From Prolixibacteraceae bacterium (lineage in GTDB: Bacteria; Bacteroidota; Bacteroidia; Bacteroidales; Prolixibacteraceae), in assembly GCA_025355875.1 (NCBI GenBank), contig JANXYV010000027.1, forward strand, positions 1 to 59,406: a stretch of 59,406 nt of DNA. The letters run 5' to 3'. Positions 8,610 to 17,705 of the stretch are shown one piece after another. Both the position numbers and the translations under genes were made by a program. Position 1 is the stretch's first letter. Each line of letters starts with the position of its first letter. The notes beneath the pieces are model-generated. The model saw only the letters and a list, made by a program, of their open reading frames with translations, was not told the origin of the DNA and ran no database searches.

Positions 8610-11234
8610 ATGAGCAGATATGCTTCAATTGTTTCCATCAGAAACCTTTATAATGAGCATGCAAATCCTTTTTTGCGTGAAAACAAGAAGATCATTATTC
8701 AGTTCATTTTTACAGTATTCTTTTTTGCGATCGGTATCTGGTTTATCCAACACGAGCGTTCAGAATTAGTGGAAGTACAGGGAGTCTTGAAGTCGGCAAA
8801 CTGGAATTGGGTTCTTCTTGGATTAGTTTTGACGGTAGTCTATATTTTACTGCAGGGATTGATGTACGTCTTTTCGTTTGCATCCACCCGAAGCAAAGTC
8901 TCGCTTTTCGATGCAACGGTACTATTCATCAAGCGAAATCTGATCAGTGTTTTTTTACCGGCCGGTGGCGTTTCATCGCTGGCATTTTTCACCGGGGCGA
9001 TCGAAACCAAAGGGATAAAAAGTACAAAGATTCATTTTGCATCTTCGATTTATGGGTTTGTAGGAATCCTTTCGGTGGTACTGGTCGCCGTTCCGGCATT
9101 TATGTATGCAATTGTTGAAGGAACTGTTGGCTCCGGAGAATGGTATGCCCTTGCAACGATCATTCTGTTAAAGTTTGCCCTTTTCTTTGTCTACCGTTCA
9201 ATATTGAAAAAAGGTGTCTTTTTTCGTTTCATGGCTAAACTTGTGCCAAGTACCGAAGTTTTCATGAATGATATCCAGCATGACCGGATCGACAAGAAGC
9301 AGTTCATGTATACCGTTGCTGTATCCGTTGTTATTGAGTTTATTGGGATTGCCCATTTATACGTTGCCATGATTGCTCTTAATTTTCAGCCTTCCCTGCT
9401 GGCGGCGGTCATGGGTTATATCATCTCGGTGATCTTCCTGATTGTTTCTCCTTTCCTGCGCGGCCTTGGCGCCATAGAAGTTTCGATGGCTTATGTGCTG
9501 ATCCGGTTTGGGTATACCAATGTCGATGCCATAGCCATTACTTTCCTCTACCGCTTTTTTGAGTTCTGGACTCCGTTGCTTGCCGGAATTCTGACCTTTC
9601 TGGCAAAAGTGAACAAATTACTGATGCGTATTTTCCCGGCATTTTTCCTGCTCGTTTTGGGTATCATCAATATCGTTTCGGTTTTGACTCCGGCCATTCA
9701 CGAACGCTTGACTTTGTTGAAAGACTTTGTACCTATCCAGGCCATTCACGTTTCGAATTATCTGGTCATGACCGCCGGATTATTGTTGCTGGTCACTGCG
9801 GCTTTTTTACTGAAGGGCCTGAGGAATGCCTGGTATTTTGCTATTTTTCTAAGTATCGTTTCTATGGTTGGTAACTTAACGAAAGCAATCGATTTTGAGG
9901 AATCAACCATTGCTCTGGTTGCCATTGCAATTTTGGTTGCGACTCGTAAGGAATATTATGTCAAAACGAACCCAAAAATGCGGAATGTCGGCCTGCAAAC
10001 TTCTGTTCTTACTGCCGCTGCCACACTGGTTTATGGAGTGGTTGGTTTTTACTTTCTCGATAAGAAACACTTCAATATCGATTTTAATATCTGGCAATCA
10101 ATACGATATACTATCCAAAACTATTTTCTGATCGGAAGCACCGAATTAATCCCTGCCAGCAAATTTGCAGGTAAATTTTTGTTGTCGATCAATGTCAGCG
10201 GTTTCTTTTCAATTGCTTTTCTGATCTATACCTTTGTCCGTGCTTATGTCCCTGTTGAAAATGTATCTCCGGAGGAGCTGACGCTGGCCAAAGAGCTCAT
10301 GAAAAAATATGGATCTTCGTCGCTCGATCCTTTTAAAACTGCCCCCGACAAAATGCTATTTTTTTCAGAAAGCCAAAAAGCTTTCATCTCGTATGGAATC
10401 TCCGGAAATTTCGCGGTCGTGCTCGAAGATCCGGTTGCTGAAAACAAGTTTGAAATGAAGCAATGCATCAGTGAGTTTGACCGGTATTGCTATGAAAGCG
10501 GTATGAAAAGCATTTATTACCGTGTTCCGGAGGAAAGTCAGGACATCTACCATCAACTCCGGAAAAAAGGGATGTTCCTGGGGCAGGAGGGGATTGTGAA
10601 TATTTCTACCTTCAGTTTGAGCGGAGGAGCCAAAAAACCCATGCGCAATGCTATCAATAAAGTGGTTGACCGTGGTTATAAGGCTACTGTTCATGAAGCG
10701 CCAATTAAAGATGGTATCCTTCAAAAAATCAAATCCGTTAGCGACGAGTGGTTGCTCGATACCGGCAGGTCGGAAATCATCTTCTCACAAGGCATGTTTG
10801 TATGGGACGACCTGAAACAGCAAACCATCATCACGGTCGAAAATGAAGAAGAAAAGATTATTGCCTTCGTGAATATACTTCCCCAATATTCCGAAAATGA
10901 GGCTACCTATGATTTGATCCGGAAAACCAAAGATGCACCGAATGGAGTGATGGATTTTATCCTCGTGGAGTTGTTCAATTATTTCAAATCGAAAGGCATT
11001 ACTTACGTTAATCTCGGGTTCGCACCTATGAGCGGTATCGACGATGCCCATAGCTTTCCGGAGAAATCGATGAAATTTGCCTACGAGAAAATTCGTTCAT
11101 TCGCTCAATATAAGGGTTTACGCGAATACAAGGAAAAATTCGATCCGGAGTGGTCCAACAAATACCTGATCTATCAGCACGACTACGATTTGATCCAGGT
11201 GCCGGCAGTATTGGCTAATGTAATTAAACCATAA
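8610..11234 (+). CDS. mprF: MprF/LpiA-like bifunctional aminoacyl-phosphatidylglycerol synthase and flippase
   Basis: An 874-residue membrane protein. Residues about 25-545 carry many hydrophobic helices including an UPF0104-type flippase region (around 65-320). Residues about 547-870 form the cytosolic DUF2156/LPG-synthase domain, a tandem GNAT fold that transfers an amino acid from aminoacyl-tRNA to phosphatidylglycerol. The segment NLGFAPMSGID is typical of its conserved core. Length matches full-size MprF. Modifying anionic lipids with Lys or Ala lowers negative surface charge and protects against cationic peptides. The acvB-like hydrolase starts three bases after the stop, as in the lpiA-acvB operons of alphaproteobacteria. 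Which amino acid is used cannot be read from the sequence. Confidence 0.9.
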   Translation: MSRYASIVSIRNLYNEHANPFLRENKKIIIQFIFTVFFFAIGIWFIQHERSELVEVQGVLKSANWNWVLLGLVLTVVYILLQGLMYVFSFASTRSKVSLFDATVLFIKRNLISVFLPAGGVSSLAFFTGAIETKGIKSTKIHFASSIYGFVGILSVVLVAVPAFMYAIVEGTVGSGEWYALATIILLKFALFFVYRSILKKGVFFRFMAKLVPSTEVFMNDIQHDRIDKKQFMYTVAVSVVIEFIGIAHLYVAMIALNFQPSLLAAVMGYIISVIFLIVSPFLRGLGAIEVSMAYVLIRFGYTNVDAIAITFLYRFFEFWTPLLAGILTFLAKVNKLLMRIFPAFFLLVLGIINIVSVLTPAIHERLTLLKDFVPIQAIHVSNYLVMTAGLLLLVTAAFLLKGLRNAWYFAIFLSIVSMVGNLTKAIDFEESTIALVAIAILVATRKEYYVKTNPKMRNVGLQTSVLTAAATLVYGVVGFYFLDKKHFNIDFNIWQSIRYTIQNYFLIGSTELIPASKFAGKFLLSINVSGFFSIAFLIYTFVRAYVPVENVSPEELTLAKELMKKYGSSSLDPFKTAPDKMLFFSESQKAFISYGISGNFAVVLEDPVAENKFEMKQCISEFDRYCYESGMKSIYYRVPEESQDIYHQLRKKGMFLGQEGIVNISTFSLSGGAKKPMRNAINKVVDRGYKATVHEAPIKDGILQKIKSVSDEWLLDTGRSEIIFSQGMFVWDDLKQQTIITVENEEEKIIAFVNILPQYSENEATYDLIRKTKDAPNGVMDFILVELFNYFKSKGITYVNLGFAPMSGIDDAHSFPEKSMKFAYEKIRSFAQYKGLREYKEKFDPEWSNKYLIYQHDYDLIQVPAVLANVIKP

Positions 11235-11237
11235 CCA

Positions 11238-12665
11238 ATGCAGCGAATCTTCATTATTTTCCTGTTTATTTTGGTGACTGTCTTAAAATCCGAAGCAATC
11301 CCAGCGGATACAACGGCCTACGGGGCTTTTGGCAAGGTCGTCATTTATCATCCCGACCGGACTCCGGACTCATTTGTCCTTTTCATTTCGGGCGATGGCG
11401 GATGGAACCAGGCAGTAATTGAGATGGCTGGCAATGTGGTAGCCCAGGGTGCCATGGTCGCCGGAATTAACTTTGTTGAGTACCAGAAAAGGAGCAAATC
11501 CTCAAAATCAAAATGTTTGTATCCTGCTGCTGAATTAGAGGATTTCAGTTTAAGCATGCAGAAGAAGTATAAATTCAGACAATACCTGAAGCCGATTCTG
11601 GTTGGCTATTCTTCGGGTGCGACACTGGCCTATGGCGCACTTGCCCAGGCGCCTGCCAATACCTTCAAGGGCCTGATTTCACTTGGGTTTTGTCCTGATT
11701 TGGATATTACTCATCCGATGTGCAAAGGTGGCGGCCTGAGTTCGCATCTTATGAAAGATGGCAAATCCTATTACCTGGAACCCAGTACAAACCTTACTTC
11801 GCCATTTGTAGCATTAAACGGTGCTGACGATCTGGTCTGTACCTGCACCAAAACCAGAAAATATCTGGAAACAATCCCGATGAGCGAATTAATAGCGCTT
11901 CCAAAAGTTGGTCATGGTTTCTCAATTACCCGGAACTGGCTTCCGCAATTTGCTTCAGCCTATCAAAAGATAGTTAAAGAGCCCGATTATGTGGAGAAAA
12001 AGTCAGCCGAGAACAAGTTATTACAATCTCAATGTGAATCGCTTCTGGAGAGTGAACTTCCGTTGGCGATTATCCCTTCAGACACAAGTAATGATTTACC
12101 GCTTGTCTTTTTTATTTCGGGCGATGGCGGCTGGACAAGCTTTGACCAGACTTTAAGTGAAAAACTGAGTGAAAAAGGAATGCCGGTTCTTGGACTTGAC
12201 GCACAAAAATATTTCTGGAATGAACGGAAACCTTTGGAGGTGGCTGATGATATTACTGTTGCCATCAAACACTACATGGAACTCTGGAACCGGAAAAGTT
12301 TTGTGTTGATCGGATATTCCTTCGGCGCTTGTGTGGCTCCGTTTGTGGCCCATGATTTTTCAGCATTTATAAAAGCATCTATAAAAGGAATTTATTGTTT
12401 TTCGCCCGATGCAACCGGTGACTTTGAAATACATATTTCGGACATGCTGCATTTCAAGACCAAGGACAAATATGATGTGATGTCGGAACTGAAGCTGATC
12501 AGAGAACTGAACCCGGTATGTATTTTTGGCAGCGACGAAAACAATGAAATGCTGAATACCTGCAAAAAGGAAGAAATCAAAACAGGAATCCTTCCCGGCA
12601 CTCATCATTACAACAGCGATTTCGAGGCGATTTCTTCGTTTATCCGAAAAGACTTAAATCCTTAG
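11238..12665 (+). CDS. acvB: AcvB/VirJ-like periplasmic double alpha/beta hydrolase
   Basis: A 475-residue exported protein (signal peptide about 1-20, ending LKSEAIPA) made of two tandem VirJ-like alpha/beta hydrolase domains. Domain 1 (about 25-235) has FISGDGGWNQ and the nucleophile elbow GYSSGAT near residue 120. Domain 2 (about 275-475) has FISGDGGWTS and GYSFGAC near residue 357. Both also retain a plausible acid and histidine: ADDLVC and VGHGFS in the first, and GSDENNE and GTHHY in the second. In Agrobacterium AcvB hydrolyses lysyl-phosphatidylglycerol in the periplasm, counteracting LpiA. Position directly behind the mprF-like gene supports the same synthesis/hydrolysis pairing here. 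Confidence 0.88.
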   Translation: MQRIFIIFLFILVTVLKSEAIPADTTAYGAFGKVVIYHPDRTPDSFVLFISGDGGWNQAVIEMAGNVVAQGAMVAGINFVEYQKRSKSSKSKCLYPAAELEDFSLSMQKKYKFRQYLKPILVGYSSGATLAYGALAQAPANTFKGLISLGFCPDLDITHPMCKGGGLSSHLMKDGKSYYLEPSTNLTSPFVALNGADDLVCTCTKTRKYLETIPMSELIALPKVGHGFSITRNWLPQFASAYQKIVKEPDYVEKKSAENKLLQSQCESLLESELPLAIIPSDTSNDLPLVFFISGDGGWTSFDQTLSEKLSEKGMPVLGLDAQKYFWNERKPLEVADDITVAIKHYMELWNRKSFVLIGYSFGACVAPFVAHDFSAFIKASIKGIYCFSPDATGDFEIHISDMLHFKTKDKYDVMSELKLIRELNPVCIFGSDENNEMLNTCKKEEIKTGILPGTHHYNSDFEAISSFIRKDLNP

Positions 12666-12671
12666 AGCAAA

Positions 12672-12709
12672 AAATACCCGACGGTGTCCCGACTGGTATT
12701 TGTATTTTA
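12672..12709. terminator. Possible bidirectional terminator between convergent genes
   Basis: AAATACC (12672-12678) and GGTATTT (12695-12701) form a short 7-bp stem followed by TGTATTTT, between the convergent acvB-like and oxidoreductase gamma genes. The stem is weak and AT-rich, so this is tentative. Confidence 0.35.
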
Positions 12710-12726
12710 ACTGAAAAGATCCGGTA

Positions 12727-13278
12727 TTAAACAACCTGCACGGTTTCCAGGCTTTCAAATCCTTTTTGGACAGCTTCAAGGTTCATCGGGATCAGTTTAT
12801 GGTGTCGCGCCGGAAGCGATTTCTGCAAACCTTTTTCGACACTTTCCATTTTAACCACAGGTTTGGCTTTCAGAAAAGCTCCCAACACAACCATATTAAA
12901 GGTTTTTACATTGCCCAACTCAGCTGCGATCATTGTTCCTTCAATCTTGTAAATGTTGATATCGGTCCGTTTTGGCGGATGAATAATTCCGTTTGGATCG
13001 TAAATCAGCACTCCACCCGGTTTGACCATTGGCTCAAATTTATCCATCGATTGCTGGTTCAGGATGATGGCTGTGTCAAAAGCATTCAGCACCGGCGAAC
13101 TGATCCGGCTTTCGCTCAGGATAACGGTTACGTTGGCCGTTCCGCCTCGCATTTCAGGACCATAGGACGGAAACCAGGAAACTTCCTGATCGGCCATTAC
13201 GCCTGAATAGGCCAGAATTTTCCCCATGGAAAGTACGCCTTGCCCGCCAAATCCGGCTATGATGATTTCTTCAGTCAT
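12727..13278 (-). CDS. 2-oxoacid:ferredoxin oxidoreductase, gamma subunit
   Basis: A 183-residue protein with the POR/KOR gamma-subunit fold: N-terminal EEIIIAGFGGQGVLSMGKIL, which contacts CoA in the family, followed by SWFPSYGPEMRGGTANVTV. It is the last gene of a four-gene minus-strand operon (ferredoxin, alpha, beta, gamma), separated from beta by only 5 bases. The complex oxidatively decarboxylates a 2-oxoacid to an acyl-CoA and CO2 while reducing ferredoxin. Homologues in Bacteroidota are usually labelled VorB-type (2-oxoisovalerate) or 2-oxoglutarate oxidoreductases; substrate specificity is not decided by the sequence. Confidence 0.92.
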   Translation of the reverse strand: MTEEIIIAGFGGQGVLSMGKILAYSGVMADQEVSWFPSYGPEMRGGTANVTVILSESRISSPVLNAFDTAIILNQQSMDKFEPMVKPGGVLIYDPNGIIHPPKRTDINIYKIEGTMIAAELGNVKTFNMVVLGAFLKAKPVVKMESVEKGLQKSLPARHHKLIPMNLEAVQKGFESLETVQVV

Positions 13279-13283
13279 GGTAA

Positions 13284-14084
13284 TCAGTTTTTAAGAGTTT
13301 TATAGCTTTCAGGATCCGTTCTTGAACCGTCTTTTAAATCTCCGGGCGGGTAAAAAGGGAACATATTTTCGACCATCCATTCATTGGCTTTTACCGGAGT
13401 CATTTTCCAGTTCATGTTGCAGGTCGAGACCACTTCAACAAACGAGGTTCCCTTTTTATTGATCGCTGCCTGAAAAGCTTTCGAAATGGCTTTTTTGCAT
13501 TTCCGGATAGCCGCCGGAGTATGCGCCGATTGACGGGTTACATAAGAGGTTCCGGGCAATTGCGCAATTAATTCAGTGATTTTTAACGGATATCCATTAC
13601 GGCCCACGTCGCGGCCGTTTGGAGTGGTCGAAGTGACTTGTCCGATCAAAGTAGTCGGGGCCATTTGTCCGCCGGTCATTCCATAGATGCCGTTATTGAT
13701 GAAGATCACCACAAAATTTTCGCCGCGATTGCATGCGTGCAAAATTTCGGCGGCTCCGATCGAAGCCAGATCACCATCTCCCTGATACGTAAAAACCACT
13801 TTATCAGGATTGGTGCGGACAATTCCGGTTGCAACAGCGGGAGCTCGCCCGTGTGCAGCTTCCTGCCAGTCGATCTCCAGGTATTTATATGCAAAAACCG
13901 AGCATCCGACAGGCGCAATACCGATAGTTTTATCCTGAATTTCAAGATCTTCGATAACTTCTGCCAGCAAACGGTGTATGACTCCGTGAGTACAGCCCGG
14001 ACAATAATGCATTGTATTTTCGGTAAATAACTTTGGTTTTTTGTAAACCAGGTTATTTGGATTAATGATATCTGCCAGTTCCAT
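13284..14084 (-). CDS. 2-oxoacid:ferredoxin oxidoreductase, beta (thiamine diphosphate) subunit
   Basis: A 266-residue subunit carrying the TPP site: GDGDLASIGAAEILHA, then about 15 residues later INNGIYGMTGGQMAPTT, the GDG-x(n)-NN motif. The N-terminal MHYCPGCTHG matches the conserved CPGC motif seen in KorB/VorB proteins. It sits between alpha and gamma with gaps of 3 and 5 bases. Together with alpha it forms the catalytic core that binds TPP and passes electrons to the small ferredoxin subunit encoded at the operon start. Confidence 0.93.
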   Translation of the reverse strand: MELADIINPNNLVYKKPKLFTENTMHYCPGCTHGVIHRLLAEVIEDLEIQDKTIGIAPVGCSVFAYKYLEIDWQEAAHGRAPAVATGIVRTNPDKVVFTYQGDGDLASIGAAEILHACNRGENFVVIFINNGIYGMTGGQMAPTTLIGQVTSTTPNGRDVGRNGYPLKITELIAQLPGTSYVTRQSAHTPAAIRKCKKAISKAFQAAINKKGTSFVEVVSTCNMNWKMTPVKANEWMVENMFPFYPPGDLKDGSRTDPESYKTLKN

Positions 14085-14087
14085 AAA

Positions 14088-15182
14088 TTATTCTCCTATC
14101 AGTTTTTGTTCAAGGGCCGCCAATACTTCACTCGGACTATGGATAATGCCGCCCATCCGTCCAAAATGCAATACAGGAACTTTATTCCCGGCACAGCCCA
14201 CAGCCAGTTCAACATCTTCGATCATCTGTCCGGCATTCATTTCAACCACCAGCATTCCTTTTACCTGTTTAGCTAAAGCCGAGATTGGTTTTTTTGGAAA
14301 CGGGAAAAGTGTAATCGGGCGCAAAAGGCCAACTTTCAAACCTTTCTCACGGGCCAGATCGACCGCTTTCAGGCAGACACGGGCTGACGAACCAAACGCA
14401 ATCAAAAGATATTCGGCATCGGCACACTGTATTTCTTCGAAAAGAACATCCTCTTCTTCCATCTTGGCATATTTCTCCTGAAAGCGGATGTTGTTTTGTT
14501 CCATCCTTCCAGAGTCCATTTCGAGAGAAGTAATGATATTTCGCTCACGGTTTGGTTTGCGTCCGTTGGTCACCCACGAACCGTATTTTTCATTGATTTC
14601 TTCGTCGGTCAATCGTGGAATGAAGTCGGCCAGTACCACTTTTTCCATCATCTGGCCAATCACGCCATCGGTCAGGATCATGGCCGGATTGCGGTATTTA
14701 AAAGCCATTTGGAAACCCAATTCAACAAAGTCGTTCATTTCCTGAACGGATGACGGCGCCAGTACAATCAGGCGGTAATCGCCATGCCCCCCTCCTTTGG
14801 TGCTCTGAAAATAGTCGGCCTGCGATGGCTGAATGGTGCCAAGTCCCGGACCACCTCGCTGAACATTTACAATCACGCAAGGCAATTCCGATCCGGCAAT
14901 ATAGGATATTCCTTCGGCCATCAGGCTAATGCCCGGACTGGACGATGATGTCAAAACCTTTTTACCCGATCCGGCGGCACCATATATCATGTGAATGGAA
15001 GCAATTTCGCTTTCAGCCTGAAGGACAACCATTCCGGTTTCGTTCCAGGGTTCCAGGTCCATCAGGGTTTCCATCACTTCCGACTGAGGGGTAATTGGAT
15101 ATCCGAAATAGCCGTCGCATCCGCAGCGAATGGCTGCTTCAGCAATAACCTCATTCCCCTTCATTAATCTTAATTCACCCAT
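14088..15182 (-). CDS. vorB: 2-oxoacid:ferredoxin oxidoreductase, alpha subunit (VorB-like)
   Basis: A 364-residue alpha subunit. It has the pyrimidine-binding domain with GYPITPQSEVMETL and LQAESEIASIHMIYGAAGSG near the N-terminus, followed by the SSSSPGISLMAEGISY loop typical of the family. The C-terminal third contains the transketolase-C-like domain (RVCLKAVDLAREKGLKVGLL). Length is normal for the KorA/VorB group without a fused gamma domain. In Bacteroidota this exact type is generally annotated as 3-methyl-2-oxobutanoate dehydrogenase subunit VorB; a branched-chain or aryl 2-oxoacid substrate is plausible, but 2-oxoglutarate cannot be excluded. Confidence 0.9.
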   Translation of the reverse strand: MGELRLMKGNEVIAEAAIRCGCDGYFGYPITPQSEVMETLMDLEPWNETGMVVLQAESEIASIHMIYGAAGSGKKVLTSSSSPGISLMAEGISYIAGSELPCVIVNVQRGGPGLGTIQPSQADYFQSTKGGGHGDYRLIVLAPSSVQEMNDFVELGFQMAFKYRNPAMILTDGVIGQMMEKVVLADFIPRLTDEEINEKYGSWVTNGRKPNRERNIITSLEMDSGRMEQNNIRFQEKYAKMEEEDVLFEEIQCADAEYLLIAFGSSARVCLKAVDLAREKGLKVGLLRPITLFPFPKKPISALAKQVKGMLVVEMNAGQMIEDVELAVGCAGNKVPVLHFGRMGGIIHSPSEVLAALEQKLIGE

Positions 15183-15215
15183 AATCTTTGTGTTACATTT
15201 TTACTTTGTAGAGAA

Positions 15216-15290
15216 AGTTCGGAGTGCCTAAAGTGTGGAGTGCCTAAAGTTAAGTAACTCCGAACTCTAGGCACTCCGAACTCCGAACTT
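15216..15290. repeat. Inverted and direct repeat inside the oxidoreductase operon
   Basis: AGTTCGGAGTGCCTA (15216-15230) is perfectly complementary to TAGGCACTCCGAACT (15268-15282). A 14-base word GGAGTGCCTAAAGT occurs twice 16 bases apart (15221 and 15237), and AACTCCGAACT recurs at 15256 and 15280. The element fills the 109-base gap between the ferredoxin and alpha genes, so it is transcribed and would form a long hairpin. It may set subunit stoichiometry by mRNA processing, or simply be a member of a dispersed intergenic repeat family. Confidence 0.7.
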
Positions 15291-15291
15291 C

Positions 15292-15516
15292 TTATATTTT
15301 TACCCGATAAACAGTAATACAGGTATCCGGACAAACGGTTGCACAATTGGAACATCCGATACAGGCTTCAGGATTGATCATAAACGAAAAATGATATCCC
15401 CGGCTGTTCACCTGTTTGTTCTGACTTAAAACATCTTGCGGACACGCAACCACACAAAGTCCGCAACCTTTGCATTCTTCCTGGTCGACCACTACTGCCC
15501 CAATCACTTTTGCCAT
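15292..15516 (-). CDS. Ferredoxin-like delta subunit of the 2-oxoacid oxidoreductase
   Basis: A 74-residue 2[4Fe-4S] ferredoxin with two clusters: [12 protein letters not shown] near residues 16-27 and [12 protein letters not shown] near 53-64, each the CxxCxxCxxxCP pattern. It is the first gene of the operon and supplies the electron exit from the TPP core to soluble ferredoxin. The 109-base gap to the alpha gene, filled by a hairpin-forming repeat, is the only large space in the operon. Confidence 0.93.
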   Translation of the reverse strand: MAKVIGAVVVDQEECKGCGLCVVACPQDVLSQNKQVNSRGYHFSFMINPEACIGCSNCATVCPDTCITVYRVKI

Positions 15517-15614
15517 GATTATTTTTTATTGAATTTTTTGAATGTTCTGAAACTACGTCAATCTCGCAAAACTAGCTGTTCTTTCTGCTCATGAATGCAA
15601 CAAATGTTGCGAAA

Positions 15615-16184
15615 TCAGAGTTTATGCAGCACCCGCGTGAAAATATTCCGGTGAATTCCAAGATACGATGCGATATGTTGCCGTTGTACCCGCGAGACCA
15701 GATCACTGTTTTCAGAAACAAATTTCCTGACCCGCTGCGAAGCGGTGAGCGACTGGAAATCGTATACCCGTTTGAGCACATTTACGTAACTTTCCTCTGC
15801 AATTACCCTTACCATGTGCTCCAATTCAGGATATTGGGTGGTCAGCACATCGAATTCTGACCGGGTAATGTAAATGAGCGTTGAATTTTCGTAGGCACGG
15901 ATGGCTTCGGTCGATTTTTTCCCTAGCATAAAACTCTCGTGACTACTGATGATGGCATGGTTTGGCGGATAAAAAAAGTTGGAAATCCATTCCTGCCCGT
16001 TTTCTGAAAGGTAGCTTGAATAAAGCAACCCATCGAGTACGATTCCCAGTTTCTGCGACTGGTCGCCGTAATCGAGAAATACTTCTCCCTTTTTTAAATG
16101 AACAGGTAACTTCTTCGCGAAAAATTTTTTCAACTCGAGAAGCGTCTGGCTATATCCGGCAAACAATTGATTGATACTTGCCAT
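15615..16184 (-). CDS. Crp/Fnr-family transcriptional regulator
   Basis: A 189-residue regulator: a cyclic-nucleotide-binding-like beta barrel (about 25-115, HLKKGEVFLDYGDQSQKLGIV) joined to a short winged-helix domain (RVRKFVSENSDLVSRVQRQH, then IASYLGIHRNIFTRVLHKL at the very end). It lacks the cysteine set of Fnr oxygen sensors and the Arg/Ser phosphate-binding set of Crp, so an unknown ligand is likely, as for most Bacteroidota members. It starts 5 bases after the aminotransferase stop, so the two probably form an operon. Confidence 0.88.
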   Translation of the reverse strand: MASINQLFAGYSQTLLELKKFFAKKLPVHLKKGEVFLDYGDQSQKLGIVLDGLLYSSYLSENGQEWISNFFYPPNHAIISSHESFMLGKKSTEAIRAYENSTLIYITRSEFDVLTTQYPELEHMVRVIAEESYVNVLKRVYDFQSLTASQRVRKFVSENSDLVSRVQRQHIASYLGIHRNIFTRVLHKL

Positions 16185-16189
16185 CTCTT

Positions 16190-17500
16190 TTACCTGAAGT
16201 GTTGGTGAAACAGTTTCAAACGGTTTTCCAGGTCGTCAAATTGCTCTCTTTTAACATGCGAAACACAGGCCCGAAGCCCTTCTTTTTCACTGCCTGTATT
16301 GGTCAGGGTAATGGCGCTGATACCATAACAGAGCAGGTTTTCCAGCAGTTCGCCTCCGGTCATGCCCGGATAGCCAACCGTAAAATAAAACCCGTCGGCA
16401 ATGGGTTCGTCGCCATCTTTTTCGTAAACAATCCTAAAACCGTTGGCCACAAACAAATCTTTCATTATTTTGGCTTTCCGGCCATATTCCTTTACATCTT
16501 CGATGAAATTAAACTCACCGTCGTTGGCCGCTTTCAGCATGGCAGCCAGAGCATGCTGGGTAGAATGGGTAATTCCGGATGAAAGTGCATACAACACCTG
16601 CATCACGATGGTAAAACCAAAAGGTTTGCTTCCGAATCGTTTTTCCAGATTGTCGTATTGGCGGCTCCACAACTTATTCGAAATGGCCATGATGGCGCAG
16701 CGCTGTCCGGCATAAGAGAATATCTTGGAAGCCGAAATAAAGAGCACATAATGATCGGTATATTTTGCAACAGTTGGCTGGTACGGAGGTTTCCCCGGGG
16801 TATACAAATCTTTCCTGAAATCCATTCCGAAGTAGGCCAGGTCTTCCATCACGATCACATCATATTTGGTGGCCAGTTCGCCGATGATCTGCAGTTCTTC
16901 TTCGGTGAAACAAATCCAGCTCGGATTGTTCGGATTGGAATATACCATCGAATTGATGTTTCCTTTCGACAAATACGACTCCAGTTTGGCCCGAAGTTTT
17001 TCGCCCCGGAAATCAAACACGTCGAACGACAGGTATTTGTGGTTCATCACCGTCATTTGCTGTTTCTGGACCGGAAACCCGGGATCAAGAAAGAGCGTGG
17101 TGTCTTTTTGCTTATCCACGTTTCCGGCGACCAGGAGCGCCGAGAAAGTTCCCTGCATGGCTCCGGTAGTCGGGATGCAACTCGCCGGATCCACATCAAT
17201 GTTCATGAAGGTTTTGATGAACCGCGAGGCTTCCGATTTGAGCGGTTTGATTCCGTCCATCATCGGATATACCGAAGCGACACCCGCCTGAAGCGCTTTG
17301 ATTTCAGCCTCCACACCCACTTGGGCAGGTGGAAGTCCGGGAACGCCCATTTCCATCCGGATAAACTTCACCCGGCTTTCTTCCTCAATCAGATTGATCA
17401 GGGCAACAATTTCGCGGATCGAAGCTTTCCCGGGATCGCTGATCCGGAGTTGATCGATATATTTTCGTACAATTTCTTTTTTAACAGGGGTATTATCCAT
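16190..17500 (-). CDS. PLP-dependent class I/II aminotransferase
   Basis: A 436-residue fold-type I aminotransferase. The Schiff-base lysine is in SASKIFSYAGQRCAIM, the family's SxSKxxxxxGxR pattern; the cofactor pocket includes YSNPNNPSWICFTEEEL and VMEDLAYFGMDF. It is a normal full-length enzyme. A Crp/Fnr regulator follows in the same transcription unit, and prephenate dehydratase lies about 0.7 kb upstream on the same strand. That makes an aromatic amino acid role (for example phenylpyruvate or 4-hydroxyphenylpyruvate transamination) attractive, but the substrate is not proven by sequence. Confidence 0.88.
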   Translation of the reverse strand: MDNTPVKKEIVRKYIDQLRISDPGKASIREIVALINLIEEESRVKFIRMEMGVPGLPPAQVGVEAEIKALQAGVASVYPMMDGIKPLKSEASRFIKTFMNIDVDPASCIPTTGAMQGTFSALLVAGNVDKQKDTTLFLDPGFPVQKQQMTVMNHKYLSFDVFDFRGEKLRAKLESYLSKGNINSMVYSNPNNPSWICFTEEELQIIGELATKYDVIVMEDLAYFGMDFRKDLYTPGKPPYQPTVAKYTDHYVLFISASKIFSYAGQRCAIMAISNKLWSRQYDNLEKRFGSKPFGFTIVMQVLYALSSGITHSTQHALAAMLKAANDGEFNFIEDVKEYGRKAKIMKDLFVANGFRIVYEKDGDEPIADGFYFTVGYPGMTGGELLENLLCYGISAITLTNTGSEKEGLRACVSHVKREQFDDLENRLKLFHQHFR

Positions 17501-17664
17501 CTGGATTTCTGAGAATTTCGAATCAAAAGTAAGGAAAGAATTTTCGATAAATCAAATGGGATCAGGGTATTGCATAACAGGTTTCGCAATTCGGAGACTT
17601 TAATGGTTCCCAAATTCTGAATTGAAAGCAGGCAATCCTTTTCTGTTTTGATTTGACAGAAAAT

Positions 17665-17684
17665 CAGGTTATAACGTGAACCTG
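17665..17684 (-). terminator. Probable terminator of the pheA-flavodoxin unit
   Basis: CAGGTT (17665-17670) pairs with AACCTG (17679-17684), and on the minus strand the hairpin is followed by ATTTTCTGTC. It lies about 20 bases after the flavodoxin stop. The stem is only 6 bp, so support is moderate. Confidence 0.45.
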
Positions 17685-17705
17685 TATTTTGTCATGTTCA
17701 GGGTT

